Both the position numbers and the translations under genes were made by a program. Below, one piece after another: positions 7,645-16,905 of a DNA stretch of 64,000 bases. This stretch comes from Claveliimonas sp034178805. GTDB taxonomy: Bacteria; Bacillota; Clostridia; Lachnospirales; Lachnospiraceae. The notes beneath the pieces were generated by a model that searched no databases, was not told the origin of the DNA, and worked only from the letters and a program-made list of their open reading frames with translations. The stretch lies in NCBI RefSeq assembly GCF_050314255.1, contig NZ_JBNPMZ010000001.1, positions 186,001-250,000 of the forward strand. Direction: 5' to 3'. Position 1 is the first letter of the stretch. Every line of letters starts with the position of its first letter.

Positions 7645-9180
7645 TTAATAATAGTAATTGTCAAATATTTCCTTTGCCACGTTTACTGCTTTTGTATTTC
7701 CATCCGATTCTTCTACAATAACACTGATGACAAGTTCCGGATTGTCTACATTGGTAAATCCGACAAACCAGGAATGATTTTTATCAGAGGATTCGGAACT
7801 GTATTCTGCCGTTCCTGTTTTACCTGCTACGGTATAGGCTTCCCCACTCATGACCGATCCGGTTCCGTAGCTTGTCACACCCTGCATGTAAGTCTTTAAA
7901 AGGGATGCTTCCTGCGATGTCATCAAATCTGTATATTTCTCAGGTGTTTCTTCTTTGACAACCGTTCCGGTATAATTGGTCACCGCACTGACCAGGTATG
8001 GTCTCATCAAAGTACCGCCGTTTGCAATTGCAGATGTGATCAATGCCATATGATAGGGGCTTACCTGAGTCTCTCCCTGTCCCATAGCAGTCATCATTCG
8101 CTGTCCATCAGAATCCTTTCTGCTTAAACGGAACTGACTCTTGCTGTATGGCAGATCTGCAGGAAGCTTGGAATTGAACAAAAGATCTTCCGCCGTGTTC
8201 CGGTATTTTGACACATCCAGCTGCAGACCAATATTGCAGAATGACGAATTGCAGGAATAAGCAAAGGAATCTGCCAGATTTACCTGTCCATGAGCAGTAT
8301 GTCCCGCACATGGTATGGTAATACCATCATAATTGATTTCTCCGATACAGTCATATCCATAATTTTCATAATCTGTATGTTCTCTCATATATTCCAGAGC
8401 TGTCACAATCTTAAATGTGGATCCCGGTGCATACTGTCCCAGAGTAGCCCGATTTAAAAGTGAACTATTAGGATCTGAATTCAGTGCGTCCCAGTTTTCC
8501 AGTACAGCATTGGGGTCATAAGAAGGCTTTGATACCATGGCAAGTATCTTTCCTGTAGAAGGTGACAGAATCACCACCGCCCCCTTGTTATCTCCAAGTG
8601 CATTATATGCAGCCTGCTGCAGATTACTGTCCAACGTAGTAACTACGTTATCTCCTATATTTTTCTCATCCTGAAACTCCTTCTGCAGCTTTTCTAAAAA
8701 GAAGGCATTTGAAGTCAGAAGTTCAAAATTTCGACTGGACTCCAGTCCGGATTTGCCCTGCGTCGAATATCCCACCACATGGGCATAGAGATCTCCGTAA
8801 GGATAATATCTGTATTCACTTCCGTCATCGGCAGTCTCCGTTTCTGCCAGAACATTACCATCTTTATCCAGAATCTTTCCACGCACTACCCGGTCAGCCA
8901 TAGAATCCAGCCTCGGATTATAGGGACTGTTGATGATTTCCTGTCCTCTTACAACATCATAATATCCTACATATACCATTAATACAAGGAAAAGCGCAAC
9001 AAAAAGATAAGTCACTCTAGCGAATTCTTTGTTTACTTCCCGCTTTTTCTTTTTCCGGCGTTTTTCGTCCCGTTTTATTTCCCGGCGCTCTTTCCGGCTT
9101 AACTCTTTTTGCTCTTCTTTCTTCCGGATGCGCTTCTCGGATTCTCTTAGCTCGTAACTGTTCCTTTTTCTTTCTTTCAA
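7645..9180 (-). CDS. Class B penicillin-binding protein (transpeptidase, PbpA-like)
   Basis: A peptidoglycan D,D-transpeptidase paired with an FtsW/RodA-type polymerase. A highly basic cytoplasmic N-terminus (about 1-52) is followed by one membrane helix (about 54-75). The transpeptidase domain carries APGSTFK (SxxK), SCNSSF (SxN region) and KTGTAEYS (KTG). The start is a TTG at 9180 with GAGGAAGAG upstream, which makes the gene overlap the upstream ftsW-like gene by 164 bases in another frame. A GTG at 9015, one base after the ftsW stop, would give a 457-residue protein without the basic tail, but it has no good ribosome site, and the residues NKEFARVTYLFV around it look conserved. Confidence 0.9.
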   Translation of the reverse strand: MKERKRNSYELRESEKRIRKKEEQKELSRKERREIKRDEKRRKKKKREVNKEFARVTYLFVALFLVLMVYVGYYDVVRGQEIINSPYNPRLDSMADRVVRGKILDKDGNVLAETETADDGSEYRYYPYGDLYAHVVGYSTQGKSGLESSRNFELLTSNAFFLEKLQKEFQDEKNIGDNVVTTLDSNLQQAAYNALGDNKGAVVILSPSTGKILAMVSKPSYDPNAVLENWDALNSDPNSSLLNRATLGQYAPGSTFKIVTALEYMREHTDYENYGYDCIGEINYDGITIPCAGHTAHGQVNLADSFAYSCNSSFCNIGLQLDVSKYRNTAEDLLFNSKLPADLPYSKSQFRLSRKDSDGQRMMTAMGQGETQVSPYHMALITSAIANGGTLMRPYLVSAVTNYTGTVVKEETPEKYTDLMTSQEASLLKTYMQGVTSYGTGSVMSGEAYTVAGKTGTAEYSSESSDKNHSWFVGFTNVDNPELVISVIVEESDGNTKAVNVAKEIFDNYYY

Positions 9181-10489
9181 TAATCTCTTCCTCGTCTTCC
9201 CTTAATATATATAATCCCTGAATAATCGCAAACATAATCAGTGTACTGAGCAGGGAACTTCCGCCATAGCTTACCAGCGGGAGTGTTACTCCGGTGGATG
9301 GAATGAACTTTGTTACTCCTCCGATCGTAAGAAATACCTGGAAAATATAACAGGTTCCAAGTCCCAGAGCAACCAGCTTATAAAACTGATTATGAAGCTG
9401 CATGGCAATATTCAAAAACATAACATAGCAGCTTACGCAGATCAGGATCAGACAAAGCGCAAATACCATGCCAAGCTCTTCCGCAATCGCAGAGAAAATA
9501 AAGTCCTCCGCCGCAACCGGTATTTTATCCGGCTGTCCCTGACAAAGCCCCATTCCGAACCAGCTTCCTGTTCCGATAGCAAAAAGTGACTGCACAATCT
9601 GATAGCCACCCTGGTCATACATTCCGAAGGGATCTCTCCACACCTGCACCCTGGTCCGCACGTGACCAAAGAGATAATATCCCGCCACGGAGGCCAGGGA
9701 ACCGGCGCCAAGTCCGGCTGCCATATAGAGCGGCTGTCTGGTAGCCACATAAAGCATAACCAGATATACCATAAAAATAATCAGTGCTGCACCAAGATCT
9801 GTAGAAATCACAAGTATCAGTACATGAAATGCAGCAATTGCGGTAGTGATCACTACATTTTTAAAATCCGTAGCCGCTTTAAAGCTTGCAGCCACATAAA
9901 ATACGAAAATGATTTTTACAAGCTCAGATGGCTGGATGCTGATTCCTCCAATGGTAAATCCAAGCTTCGCTCCATAAGAAACCTGACCAAGAATCGCTAC
10001 CACTGCCAGTGAGATCAGCCCGGCTATGGCATAGAACTTCTTCCATTCTGCAAGAAGTTTTACCTTTCGTATAATTACCGGAACCACCAGACTGAGCGCA
10101 ATCGCACAGGAGGCAATCACAAATTGTTTCACAGCCTTCGTATACGACAGTCTTGTCAGCATGATCATTCCGATGCAAAGCAGCATACACATATTGTTTA
10201 CTACAAGCCTCGATACTTTCGGATAAATGTGGGTATACAGAAGGATAGTTGCCCCAAAGAGGGTTACCTGCGCCAGATAAAATGCAACGACCTTTATATC
10301 ATTCATCTCCAGATACAGGACTATAAATGCCGTCAGATGCATCATAAACATCAATACATTCTGTCTTCGCAGCATCTCCTGCTTCTTCTCCACATCTGCG
10401 TATCCAAACACGGTAAAACACAGATACGTGTACATAATAATCAGAATTATAATTAAGTATTTTGATAGTTCTACAATAATATTAGTCAA
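9017..10489 (-). CDS. FtsW/RodA/SpoVE family peptidoglycan glycosyltransferase
   Basis: A SEDS-family lipid II polymerase with about ten membrane helices. The family motif region is clear in GSWFGMGLCQGQPDKIPVA, then EDFIFSAIAEELG, and later the PLVSYGGSSLL block. The start is a TTG at 10489 whose ribosome site overlaps the stop of the U32 gene. The last roughly 55 residues are very basic and low in complexity; they are encoded in the stretch that overlaps the PBP gene and may be a tolerated by-product of the overlap. The SEDS plus class B PBP pairing marks a cell-wall synthase. Whether it serves elongation, division or sporulation cannot be told. Confidence 0.92.
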   Translation of the reverse strand: MTNIIVELSKYLIIILIIMYTYLCFTVFGYADVEKKQEMLRRQNVLMFMMHLTAFIVLYLEMNDIKVVAFYLAQVTLFGATILLYTHIYPKVSRLVVNNMCMLLCIGMIMLTRLSYTKAVKQFVIASCAIALSLVVPVIIRKVKLLAEWKKFYAIAGLISLAVVAILGQVSYGAKLGFTIGGISIQPSELVKIIFVFYVAASFKAATDFKNVVITTAIAAFHVLILVISTDLGAALIIFMVYLVMLYVATRQPLYMAAGLGAGSLASVAGYYLFGHVRTRVQVWRDPFGMYDQGGYQIVQSLFAIGTGSWFGMGLCQGQPDKIPVAAEDFIFSAIAEELGMVFALCLILICVSCYVMFLNIAMQLHNQFYKLVALGLGTCYIFQVFLTIGGVTKFIPSTGVTLPLVSYGGSSLLSTLIMFAIIQGLYILREDEEEIIERKKKEQLRAKRIREAHPEERRAKRVKPERAPGNKTGRKTPEKEKAGSKQRIR

Positions 10490-10497
10490 ATCTTCAC

Positions 10498-12630
10498 CTA
10501 CTTTACTCCCCGTTTAAAATGTCCCCTCGTATAATCCATCTCCGGTATCGTAACTTCTCTTCCATGAAGGTATTCATCAGCAAACAGATCCAGCATCTGA
10601 CGTGTCTGCCCGGCATTCTCTGTCGAAAATGCCAGCCGGAACCTGCTGATGCCAAGTCTGCCCATCTCTTCCTGCTGTCCCAGGAGAACGAGTGGTGAGG
10701 TGTTATATATGATATTATAACAGTAATCACAGTCGTTTTTTACTGTAAATTGCTTCTGATACCGGTCTGTCAGAGTCGTCTGTCCGCTTTTCTTCGTACA
10801 GCCGGAGGTGTTTTTCCGGATGCATCCAGCAGACACCATGACCGGCAAATGACCATAAACAATAACCTCCATATCCGAAACGCCCAGTTCATGAAGCTCA
10901 TGGAAATTAAGCTCTACCGGCGCAGTCCCAAATTCCAATCCGTATTTACTCCAGAATTTCTTTGCACTCTGATTCCACTGATAGATTCCGGCATCTGCCG
11001 CAACCGGACCCTGGTATCCCTGTTTTCTTAAATATAAAATACTTTCCATATTCCGGACCAGAATACCATCCGCCAATTTTGTAATCTGAGTAAATTTTTT
11101 CTGATATACCTGCTCCGCTTCGGTTCGGAAAATCCTTGCCATAGCAAAATAAACCTGTTTACCGGATGCTTTCGCCTGTTGGATGAATTTTTCCGAAGTC
11201 TCTGAGATCATTGAATCTTCTACATAAATCCTGCGTACATCCGGATGGGATGCTGCGGTGGAAAACTGTTCTGCCGTCTCCACAGAGACACTCATTTCTC
11301 TTTGTGAAACAGAATAAACTCTATTCTTCTCCAAGTCATTATATTTTATCTCTATAGGTGTTTTACGTCTGTATTTTCGAAGGATCTGATCTTCCAGCAA
11401 CGCAAGCCCCTGTCTTCTCACCTCATTCAGACTCTGGATCGGAAGAAATACATTACCATTCAGGCAAATATCCAGCTTTTCAAATACAAATGGTGTATTG
11501 CCGGTTTTCAGCATCTGCTTCCTCAAGCGCTCTTCGGTTACCGGCTGCTTCTGCGCCTCCTGTGCTTCCGTGCCTTCGATTTTCACAGATATATTCTGAT
11601 ATACAAGTTCCAGTTTAACACATTCACCCGAAGAAATTATTAATTTACCATTAATTTTTTCCTGTGATTGTATATTTGTTACTTCTGCAGGAACTTCCGT
11701 CTCTTTTTTCGGGCGTTCAAATGAAATCATTTCTTTTCCGTTATGGCGATAATAGTAACCGTCGCAGTACCCTCTTCTTTGATATGCCTGCTTCAAAACT
11801 TCCATATCTTTTCGGGATACTTTGAATCCACTTCTTCCATTCCGAAGATACAGATCCGTGTATTTCCGATACATTGCGGTAACCGTTGCAACGTAGGAAG
11901 GCTGTTTCATTCGTCCTTCAATCTTAAAAGATGTAATTCCGGCATCAATCAGATCCGGGATATGCTCTATGGTGCATAAATCCTTAAGACTCATAATATC
12001 AACTGCCGTTTTGGAATCCCCTGCTTTGTATGGAAGCCTGCATGGCTGTGCACACTGTCCCCTGTTCCCGCTTCTGCCGCCGATCATACTGCTTAACAGG
12101 CACTGCCCCGAATAACAGTAACAAAGTGCTCCGTGTACAAAACATTCAATCTCCAAATCCGTTTCTTCACTTATTTTTCTGATCTCGCCAAGAGAAAGCT
12201 CTCTGGCCGGAACCACCCGTTCAACTCCAAGCATTTCCAGATGCGCAGCAGCAAGTACATTAGTGATGGTCATCTGCGTACTGGCATGGATACCAAGCCC
12301 CGGAAACTGTTCTTTTATATACTCCATCACACCGACATCCTGCACGATAACCGCATCCAGCCCCCGTTTATAATACGGCAGCAGATAGCTGTACAAGTCT
12401 CCGAATTCTTTTTCTTTTACCAGGGTATTCACGGTCAGGTAAAGCTTTTTTCCTCTCAGATGTACATAATCAATTGCTTCCAGCAGCTCTTCTTCTGTAA
12501 AATTCTGTGCATAGGCTCTGGCTCCAAATCGGCTTCCGCCGGCATATACCGCATCTGCCCCGGCAGCAACTGCCGCTTTCATAGTCTCAAACGAACCGGC
12601 AGGAGCAAGAACTTCTATCTCTCTCATCAT
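10498..12630 (-). CDS. U32 family peptidase-like protein (RlhA/TrhP type)
   Basis: A 710-residue U32 protein. In this family, E. coli TrhP and RlhA take part in prephenate-dependent hydroxylation of tRNA U34 or 23S rRNA C2501, and true peptidase activity is doubtful. The N-terminal domain starts MREIEVLAPAGSFETMKAA. The U32 signature with clustered cysteines follows at about 165-200 (ECFVHGALCYCYSGQC, then GNRGQCAQPC), then the SFKIEGRMK block. The C-terminal part has a further cysteine group (DCDYCYN). The length fits RlhA-type two-domain proteins. AAAGGAA precedes the ATG. It overlaps functionally with the ftsW start, so the genes are co-transcribed. Confidence 0.9.
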   Translation of the reverse strand: MMREIEVLAPAGSFETMKAAVAAGADAVYAGGSRFGARAYAQNFTEEELLEAIDYVHLRGKKLYLTVNTLVKEKEFGDLYSYLLPYYKRGLDAVIVQDVGVMEYIKEQFPGLGIHASTQMTITNVLAAAHLEMLGVERVVPARELSLGEIRKISEETDLEIECFVHGALCYCYSGQCLLSSMIGGRSGNRGQCAQPCRLPYKAGDSKTAVDIMSLKDLCTIEHIPDLIDAGITSFKIEGRMKQPSYVATVTAMYRKYTDLYLRNGRSGFKVSRKDMEVLKQAYQRRGYCDGYYYRHNGKEMISFERPKKETEVPAEVTNIQSQEKINGKLIISSGECVKLELVYQNISVKIEGTEAQEAQKQPVTEERLRKQMLKTGNTPFVFEKLDICLNGNVFLPIQSLNEVRRQGLALLEDQILRKYRRKTPIEIKYNDLEKNRVYSVSQREMSVSVETAEQFSTAASHPDVRRIYVEDSMISETSEKFIQQAKASGKQVYFAMARIFRTEAEQVYQKKFTQITKLADGILVRNMESILYLRKQGYQGPVAADAGIYQWNQSAKKFWSKYGLEFGTAPVELNFHELHELGVSDMEVIVYGHLPVMVSAGCIRKNTSGCTKKSGQTTLTDRYQKQFTVKNDCDYCYNIIYNTSPLVLLGQQEEMGRLGISRFRLAFSTENAGQTRQMLDLFADEYLHGREVTIPEMDYTRGHFKRGVK

Positions 12631-12660
12631 ATTCTGATTCCTTTCAGGATTTCCATCGAG

Positions 12661-12695
12661 AAAAAATAAGCTGTCAAATGACAGCCTATTTTTTC
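12661..12695 (-). terminator. Terminator overlapping the zapA stop
   Basis: AAATARGCTGTCA pairs with TGACAGCYTATTT and is followed by T-rich sequence on the minus strand. The upstream arm includes the zapA stop codon and its terminal lysine codons. It separates zapA from the U32 gene. Confidence 0.8.
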
Positions 12696-13099
12696 TTACT
12701 ATTCTTCATCTCAGTTTCCAACTGCACGATCTTCATCTGAAGCTCCTTGTTTTCTTCCTTGAGCCTGTCCAGTGCCTTATCCGCATTCTCAAGCTTAATC
12801 TGCACAGAAATCAGTTCGTGCTTCAGGTCGTACATCTCTTTGTCTTTTGCTTCAATATCGCTCTCCAGCGTACCGCCCTGTTTCTTTGCTTTGAAATAAT
12901 CGTCTGCGATATTAAGCGCCAGCAGAATACTTCTCGTCTCTGCACTCTGTTTCCGGTATCCCTCGCTATTCGTACACTCTTCTAATTTATGGTTCAGGTA
13001 GGTGGATACTTTCTGTAAATATTCTTCACTTTCAAATCCGCTCAGTGTAAATACCTTGCCACCTATCAAAACTTCTGTATAATTCTTAGATGATGCCAT
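12686..13099 (-). CDS. zapA: Cell division protein ZapA
   Basis: A 137-residue FtsZ-bundling protein. The globular ZapA head (about 1-75) includes VLIGGKVFTLSGFESEEYLQ and ALNIADDYF. The remainder is a coiled coil rich in Glu, Lys and Leu, as needed for ZapA dimer/tetramer formation. It is longer than Bacillus ZapA (85 residues), because of the extended coiled coil common in clostridia. GGGGAAG precedes the ATG. The stop codon is embedded in a terminator. Confidence 0.9.
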   Translation of the reverse strand: MASSKNYTEVLIGGKVFTLSGFESEEYLQKVSTYLNHKLEECTNSEGYRKQSAETRSILLALNIADDYFKAKKQGGTLESDIEAKDKEMYDLKHELISVQIKLENADKALDRLKEENKELQMKIVQLETEMKNSKKK

Positions 13100-13164
13100 A
13101 GAAGACTTCCCCGCTTTCCTTATTACTTTGCATTTATTATAAACTATTTGGATTTAAAAACCAA

Positions 13165-14172
13165 CTATTTTTCAATATTTTCCATCGAAATTCCCAAATG
13201 ACGGAAGGCAAGCTCCGTTACGACCCGGCCACGGGGCGTTCTCTGGATAAAACCGTTCTTTAAAAGATAGGGTTCATAGACCTCTTCAATTGTGCCCGCA
13301 TCTTCACCGACAGATGCCGCAAGCGTATCAAGTCCCACCGGACCGCCCTGAAATTTCTCAATCATAGTCAGAAGGATATTCCTGTCAATATGATCCAGCC
13401 CGTATTTATCTACATCCAAAAGATCCAGAGCGTAATCTGCTACTTCCTTTGTGATGACACCGTCATATTTTACCTGCGCAAAATCCCTCACCCTTTTCAG
13501 AAGACGATTTGCAAGCCTTGGAGTTCCTCTGGAACGTCTGGCCAGTTCCAGAGCTCCTCTGCTGTCTATCTCAACTCCCAAAACATTGGCGGACCGCATG
13601 ATAATCGTCTGAAGTTCTTCTACTGTGTAAAATTCCAGTCGATTCACCACACCGAACCGGTCTCTCAGTGGAGCCGTCAGCATTCCGGCTCTTGTGGTAG
13701 CACCAACCAGTGTAAATTTGGGAAGATCAAGACGTATGGACCGGGCACTCGCACCCTTGCCTATCATAATATCAATCGCGTAATCTTCCATAGCCGGATA
13801 GAGCACCTCCTCCACCTGACGGTTCAGCCGGTGGATCTCATCCACAAACAATACATCTCCCTCCTGAAGATTATTTAGGATTGCGGCCATCTCTCCCGGT
13901 TTTTCAATGGCAGGTCCCGAAGTGATCTTAATATTTACCTGCATCTCATTCGCAATGATTCCGGCAAGCGTAGTTTTTCCAAGCCCCGGCGGTCCGTAAA
14001 AGAGAACATGATCCAGAGGTTCCTGCCTTTCTTTAGCCGCTGCAATATATATTTTTAATGTTTCTTTTGCTTTCTGCTGTCCGATATAATCATCCAGAAG
14101 CTGAGGCCTGAGATGATTTTCAATTTTCGCATCTTCTTCCAGATTCTCTGTCGTAATAATTCTTCTTCCCAT
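13165..14172 (-). CDS. ruvB: Holliday junction branch migration ATPase RuvB
   Basis: The AAA+ hexameric motor that drives branch migration with RuvA. At 335 residues it has normal length. Seen are Walker A GPPGLGKTT, Walker B DEIHRLNR, sensor 1 GATTRAGML, the arginine-finger region LRDRFG and the C-terminal winged helix ending RTPRGRVVTELA. It lies 16 bases after ruvA, in the usual ruvAB order. Confidence 0.98.
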   Translation of the reverse strand: MGRRIITTENLEEDAKIENHLRPQLLDDYIGQQKAKETLKIYIAAAKERQEPLDHVLFYGPPGLGKTTLAGIIANEMQVNIKITSGPAIEKPGEMAAILNNLQEGDVLFVDEIHRLNRQVEEVLYPAMEDYAIDIMIGKGASARSIRLDLPKFTLVGATTRAGMLTAPLRDRFGVVNRLEFYTVEELQTIIMRSANVLGVEIDSRGALELARRSRGTPRLANRLLKRVRDFAQVKYDGVITKEVADYALDLLDVDKYGLDHIDRNILLTMIEKFQGGPVGLDTLAASVGEDAGTIEEVYEPYLLKNGFIQRTPRGRVVTELAFRHLGISMENIEK

Positions 14173-14188
14173 ACCTGACCTGTTACCT

Positions 14189-14797
14189 CTAGAACATCAT
14201 ATTTTTCAGTGCCTGCTTCAATACATCTTCCACCTGCATTTCTTCCGTAATCGTCACCTTTTTCACGGCCTTCAGTGCCTCTGCACTTCCGTAACCCAGA
14301 GCTGTCAGTGCCTGTACCGCATCACTTTGAATACCCATATCTGTCTGAGCCGTAACCGAAGGAGTCGTATCCTCTCCGCGTTCCAGCACATCCTCAAGTT
14401 TCAATTTATCCTTCAGATCTAAAATCAACTTTTCGGCCGTTTTCTTTCCAATACCCGGTGCAGCTGAAATTGCCTTGGCATCACCTGAAAATACAGCGAA
14501 TCGAAGCTCATCAGCCGAAAGCTGTGATAAAATACTAAGACCACCCTTGGGACCTATTCCACTCACACTGATGATCAGCTTAAACACTTCCATATCATCT
14601 CTGGTCAGGAATCCAAACAGCTGCATCATATCTTCTTTTACATGCAGATAGGTATGTATTTTCACCTCGTTACCCACAGCCGGCAGGTAACGAATGGACT
14701 GACCCGGCATAAATATGCCGTAACCGACTCCTCCCACATCTACTATGATTCTATTTTCCTCTATTACTGAAAGTTCGCCCCTTATATATGAAATCAT
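14189..14797 (-). CDS. ruvA: Holliday junction DNA-binding protein RuvA
   Basis: The tetrameric junction-binding subunit. At 202 residues it has an OB domain at the N-terminus (MISYIRGELSVIEENRIIVD), tandem helix-hairpin-helix motifs (VSGIGPKGGLSIL and APGIGKKTAEKLIL) and a C-terminal domain III (ALTALGYGSAEALKAV) that contacts RuvB. It starts 10 bases after the Gx transporter gene and is co-transcribed with ruvB. Confidence 0.98.
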   Translation of the reverse strand: MISYIRGELSVIEENRIIVDVGGVGYGIFMPGQSIRYLPAVGNEVKIHTYLHVKEDMMQLFGFLTRDDMEVFKLIISVSGIGPKGGLSILSQLSADELRFAVFSGDAKAISAAPGIGKKTAEKLILDLKDKLKLEDVLERGEDTTPSVTAQTDMGIQSDAVQALTALGYGSAEALKAVKKVTITEEMQVEDVLKQALKNMMF

Positions 14798-14807
14798 ATC
14801 ATTCTCC

Positions 14808-15296
14808 CTACATTATATTTGTCAGTCTGCGAAGCATCTCATCCGCCGTGATTCCAATCAAAAGGCCTGTAATCAGTCCTGCTATCAGAAGTACCGGTAT
14901 GTAATACACCACGCTGAAAGTCTCGACTACAACCATGGCAACTGCCAGCTGACCGATATTATGGGACACTCCTCCTGCGATACTGATTCCGATCACACTG
15001 AAATCTCCATGTTTTTTCAATAATGCCATAACAGAAAGGCTGAGTAATCCACCGGCAAGACTGTACAGGATACTGAACAGATTTCCAAATATAAAGCCGG
15101 ATAATACTACCCTTGTTACAGACAAAAGATAAGCCTCTTTCAGGCTCATCTTATATAGTGCTATTACAATAATTAAATTTGCGAGACCGAGCTTCACACC
15201 CGGAATACCAATCTGAATCGGAATTAACGATTCTACATAACTAAATATTAACGCCAGTGCCACAAAAACACCGAAAAATGCAACCCTGTTCTTCAA
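14808..15296 (-). CDS. Gx transporter family protein (heptaprenyl diphosphate synthase component I family)
   Basis: A 162-residue membrane protein with about five helices. The Gx family motif is seen in VKLGLANLIIVIALY and in GGVSHNIGQLAVA. Older annotation calls it heptaprenyl diphosphate synthase component I, but the family resembles ECF S components and is often found next to NusG-domain-II, ApbE and Rnf genes, so a transport role linked to flavin or quinone electron transfer is more likely. The start is a TTG with GGAGG six bases upstream. It follows the NusG-domain-II gene and precedes ruvA. Confidence 0.85.
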   Translation of the reverse strand: MKNRVAFFGVFVALALIFSYVESLIPIQIGIPGVKLGLANLIIVIALYKMSLKEAYLLSVTRVVLSGFIFGNLFSILYSLAGGLLSLSVMALLKKHGDFSVIGISIAGGVSHNIGQLAVAMVVVETFSVVYYIPVLLIAGLITGLLIGITADEMLRRLTNIM

Positions 15297-15314
15297 TACG
15301 TGCCTCCCCGGTTT

Positions 15315-15686
15315 CTAGTTCGTCATCGCATCCAGAGTACTGTCACTCATCGATTCAGCCTCTACAATCACTTTATTTGGCAGGCAGATGATATTCTCAT
15401 GATTCCGGGAAATTGGTCTTTGATGTACACACAGCTTATCCGGACAGTCTGCCTCTATCATGGATGCCTTTCCGTTTTGTATCTTAAGGATATTGCTGCC
15501 TCCGTTTATTGATATTTCCTGATCTTCATTCAGATTGTAGGTTCCCTCGATCACACCGTTCACCTTTATAACAACACAGCCTCTCCCCATATGTTGGAAA
15601 GACTGATGTAGAAAATAGGAACCTGCCGACACAAATATGATCACAACAATCAATATCCAATCTTTTTTTTTCAACCTTATTTTCAT
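15315..15686 (-). CDS. NusG domain II-containing protein (DUF1312)
   Basis: A 123-residue protein with a short basic start (MKIRLKKKDW), one membrane helix (about 11-29) and an extracytoplasmic NusG-domain-II fold. It is recognised by the CPDKLCVHQRPIS cysteine motif and the closing IICLPNKVIVEAE. Members commonly neighbour ApbE and Gx transporter genes in flavin-based extracytosolic electron transfer loci; the biochemical role is unknown. The start at 15686 is chosen to place the basic residues directly before the membrane helix. It is transcribed divergently from apbE across a 186-base region. Confidence 0.85.
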   Translation of the reverse strand: MKIRLKKKDWILIVVIIFVSAGSYFLHQSFQHMGRGCVVIKVNGVIEGTYNLNEDQEISINGGSNILKIQNGKASMIEADCPDKLCVHQRPISRNHENIICLPNKVIVEAESMSDSTLDAMTN

Positions 15687-15774
15687 AGGATACCTGCTCT
15701 CTTCGAATTCTCTGCCCTTTATTTTAACACACCATCCAGGTATTCGCAACCACATGTTCGAGTCCTTTTTCTGT

Positions 15775-15802
15775 TTGCAGAACTTCTGTTGTATGTTATA
15801 CT
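15775..15802 (+). promoter_or_regulatory. Promoter of apbE with leader hairpin
   Basis: TTGCAG, a 16-base spacer and TATACT fit SigA. The following leader holds a small GTTGGG/CCCAAC hairpin at 15812-15835 and the ribosome site GAGGTGAT before the apbE start. Confidence 0.65.
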
Positions 15803-15872
15803 AGTATCATAGTTGGGTGGCTTTTTGCCCCCAACACCATTATAGTACCAGTAATATGAGGTGATAAATAAT

Positions 15873-16856
15873 ATGAAAAGAATAAGACAAGTCAGCCTGC
15901 TTCTGGCAGCAGCGGCCCTGCTGACCTGTGGCTGTTCCCGTTTCAGTACTAAGCCTTTATCATTTACAGGCATGGCATTTGACACTGTAATAGCGGTTCA
16001 GATATATGATTCGGTTGATGAAGAAGTTCTGGAGCACTGCAAGACCATGTGCAGCGAATACGAGCAGAAATTTTCTGCTACCATTGAAACCAGTGAAATA
16101 TCCCAGATCAATAGTGCGGGTGGAGCACCGGTAGCCGTATCTGAAGATACCATTGAGCTGATAAAAAAAGGAATCTACTACTCTGAATTATCCAATGGTG
16201 CCTTTGATATTACGGTTGGTTCAGTATCAAGCCTGTGGGATTTTAAATCGGAAGAACCGATTATCCCCTCACCGGAATCCATTGCTGAGGCAAAGAAACA
16301 CATCAATTATGATAAAATTGTAATTTCAAATAACACGGTTACACTCACGGATCCGCAGACAAAAATTGATGTGGGTGCGATTGCAAAGGGGTATATCGCA
16401 GACCGTTTAAAGGATTATTTGAAAAGTCAGGGTGTGAAACATGCAATCATCAATCTTGGAGGTAATGTTCTGGCGATAGGCGGCAAGCCGGATGGAAGTT
16501 CCTTCAATATCGGAATCCGTAAACCATTCCACGAAGAGGAAGAACCACTTACAACAGTAAAGATAAAGAACAAATCCGTCGTGACATCCGGGACTTCCCA
16601 GCGCTACTTTGAAAAAGATGGTAATCTTTATCATCACATTATTGATCCCGCAAGTGGATATCCCTGCAACAACGGATTAAACAGTGTCACGATCATTACC
16701 AATTCTTCGCTGACGGCAGATGCGCTCAGTACCACATGCTTTCTCCTGGGACCGGACAAAGGTCTCCGGCTTGTAAATCAATTGGATAATGTAGACGCAG
16801 TTTTCGTAGACACGAATAACGAGATTACTTATTCAAGAAATTTTCTAAAGAAATAA
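15873..16856 (+). CDS. apbE: FAD:protein FMN transferase ApbE (lipoprotein)
   Basis: Covalently attaches FMN to threonine in extracytoplasmic flavoproteins such as RnfG and RnfD. The 327-residue protein begins with a lipoprotein signal peptide (hydrophobic residues 8-20, lipobox ending TCGC). Family motifs seen are MAFDTVI near the mature N-terminus, DVGAIAKGYIADRL, INLGGNV and the C-terminal SLTADALSTTCF. The ATG at 15873 has GAGGTGAT upstream; a GTG at 15861 inside that site is unlikely to be the start. The rnf operon 1.2 kb away carries the likely targets. Confidence 0.95.
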   Translation: MKRIRQVSLLLAAAALLTCGCSRFSTKPLSFTGMAFDTVIAVQIYDSVDEEVLEHCKTMCSEYEQKFSATIETSEISQINSAGGAPVAVSEDTIELIKKGIYYSELSNGAFDITVGSVSSLWDFKSEEPIIPSPESIAEAKKHINYDKIVISNNTVTLTDPQTKIDVGAIAKGYIADRLKDYLKSQGVKHAIINLGGNVLAIGGKPDGSSFNIGIRKPFHEEEEPLTTVKIKNKSVVTSGTSQRYFEKDGNLYHHIIDPASGYPCNNGLNSVTIITNSSLTADALSTTCFLLGPDKGLRLVNQLDNVDAVFVDTNNEITYSRNFLKK

Positions 16857-16861
16857 CTAAA

Positions 16862-16905
16862 GGCAACAGAATGATCACTTATGATCAATCTGTTGCCCTT
16901 TCTTT
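16862..16905 (+). terminator. Terminator of apbE
   Basis: GGCAACAGA and TGATCA pair with TGATCA and TCTGTTGCC to give a 15-bp stem with one mismatch, followed by CTTTCTTTT. It lies between convergent genes and may stop both transcripts. Confidence 0.85.
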
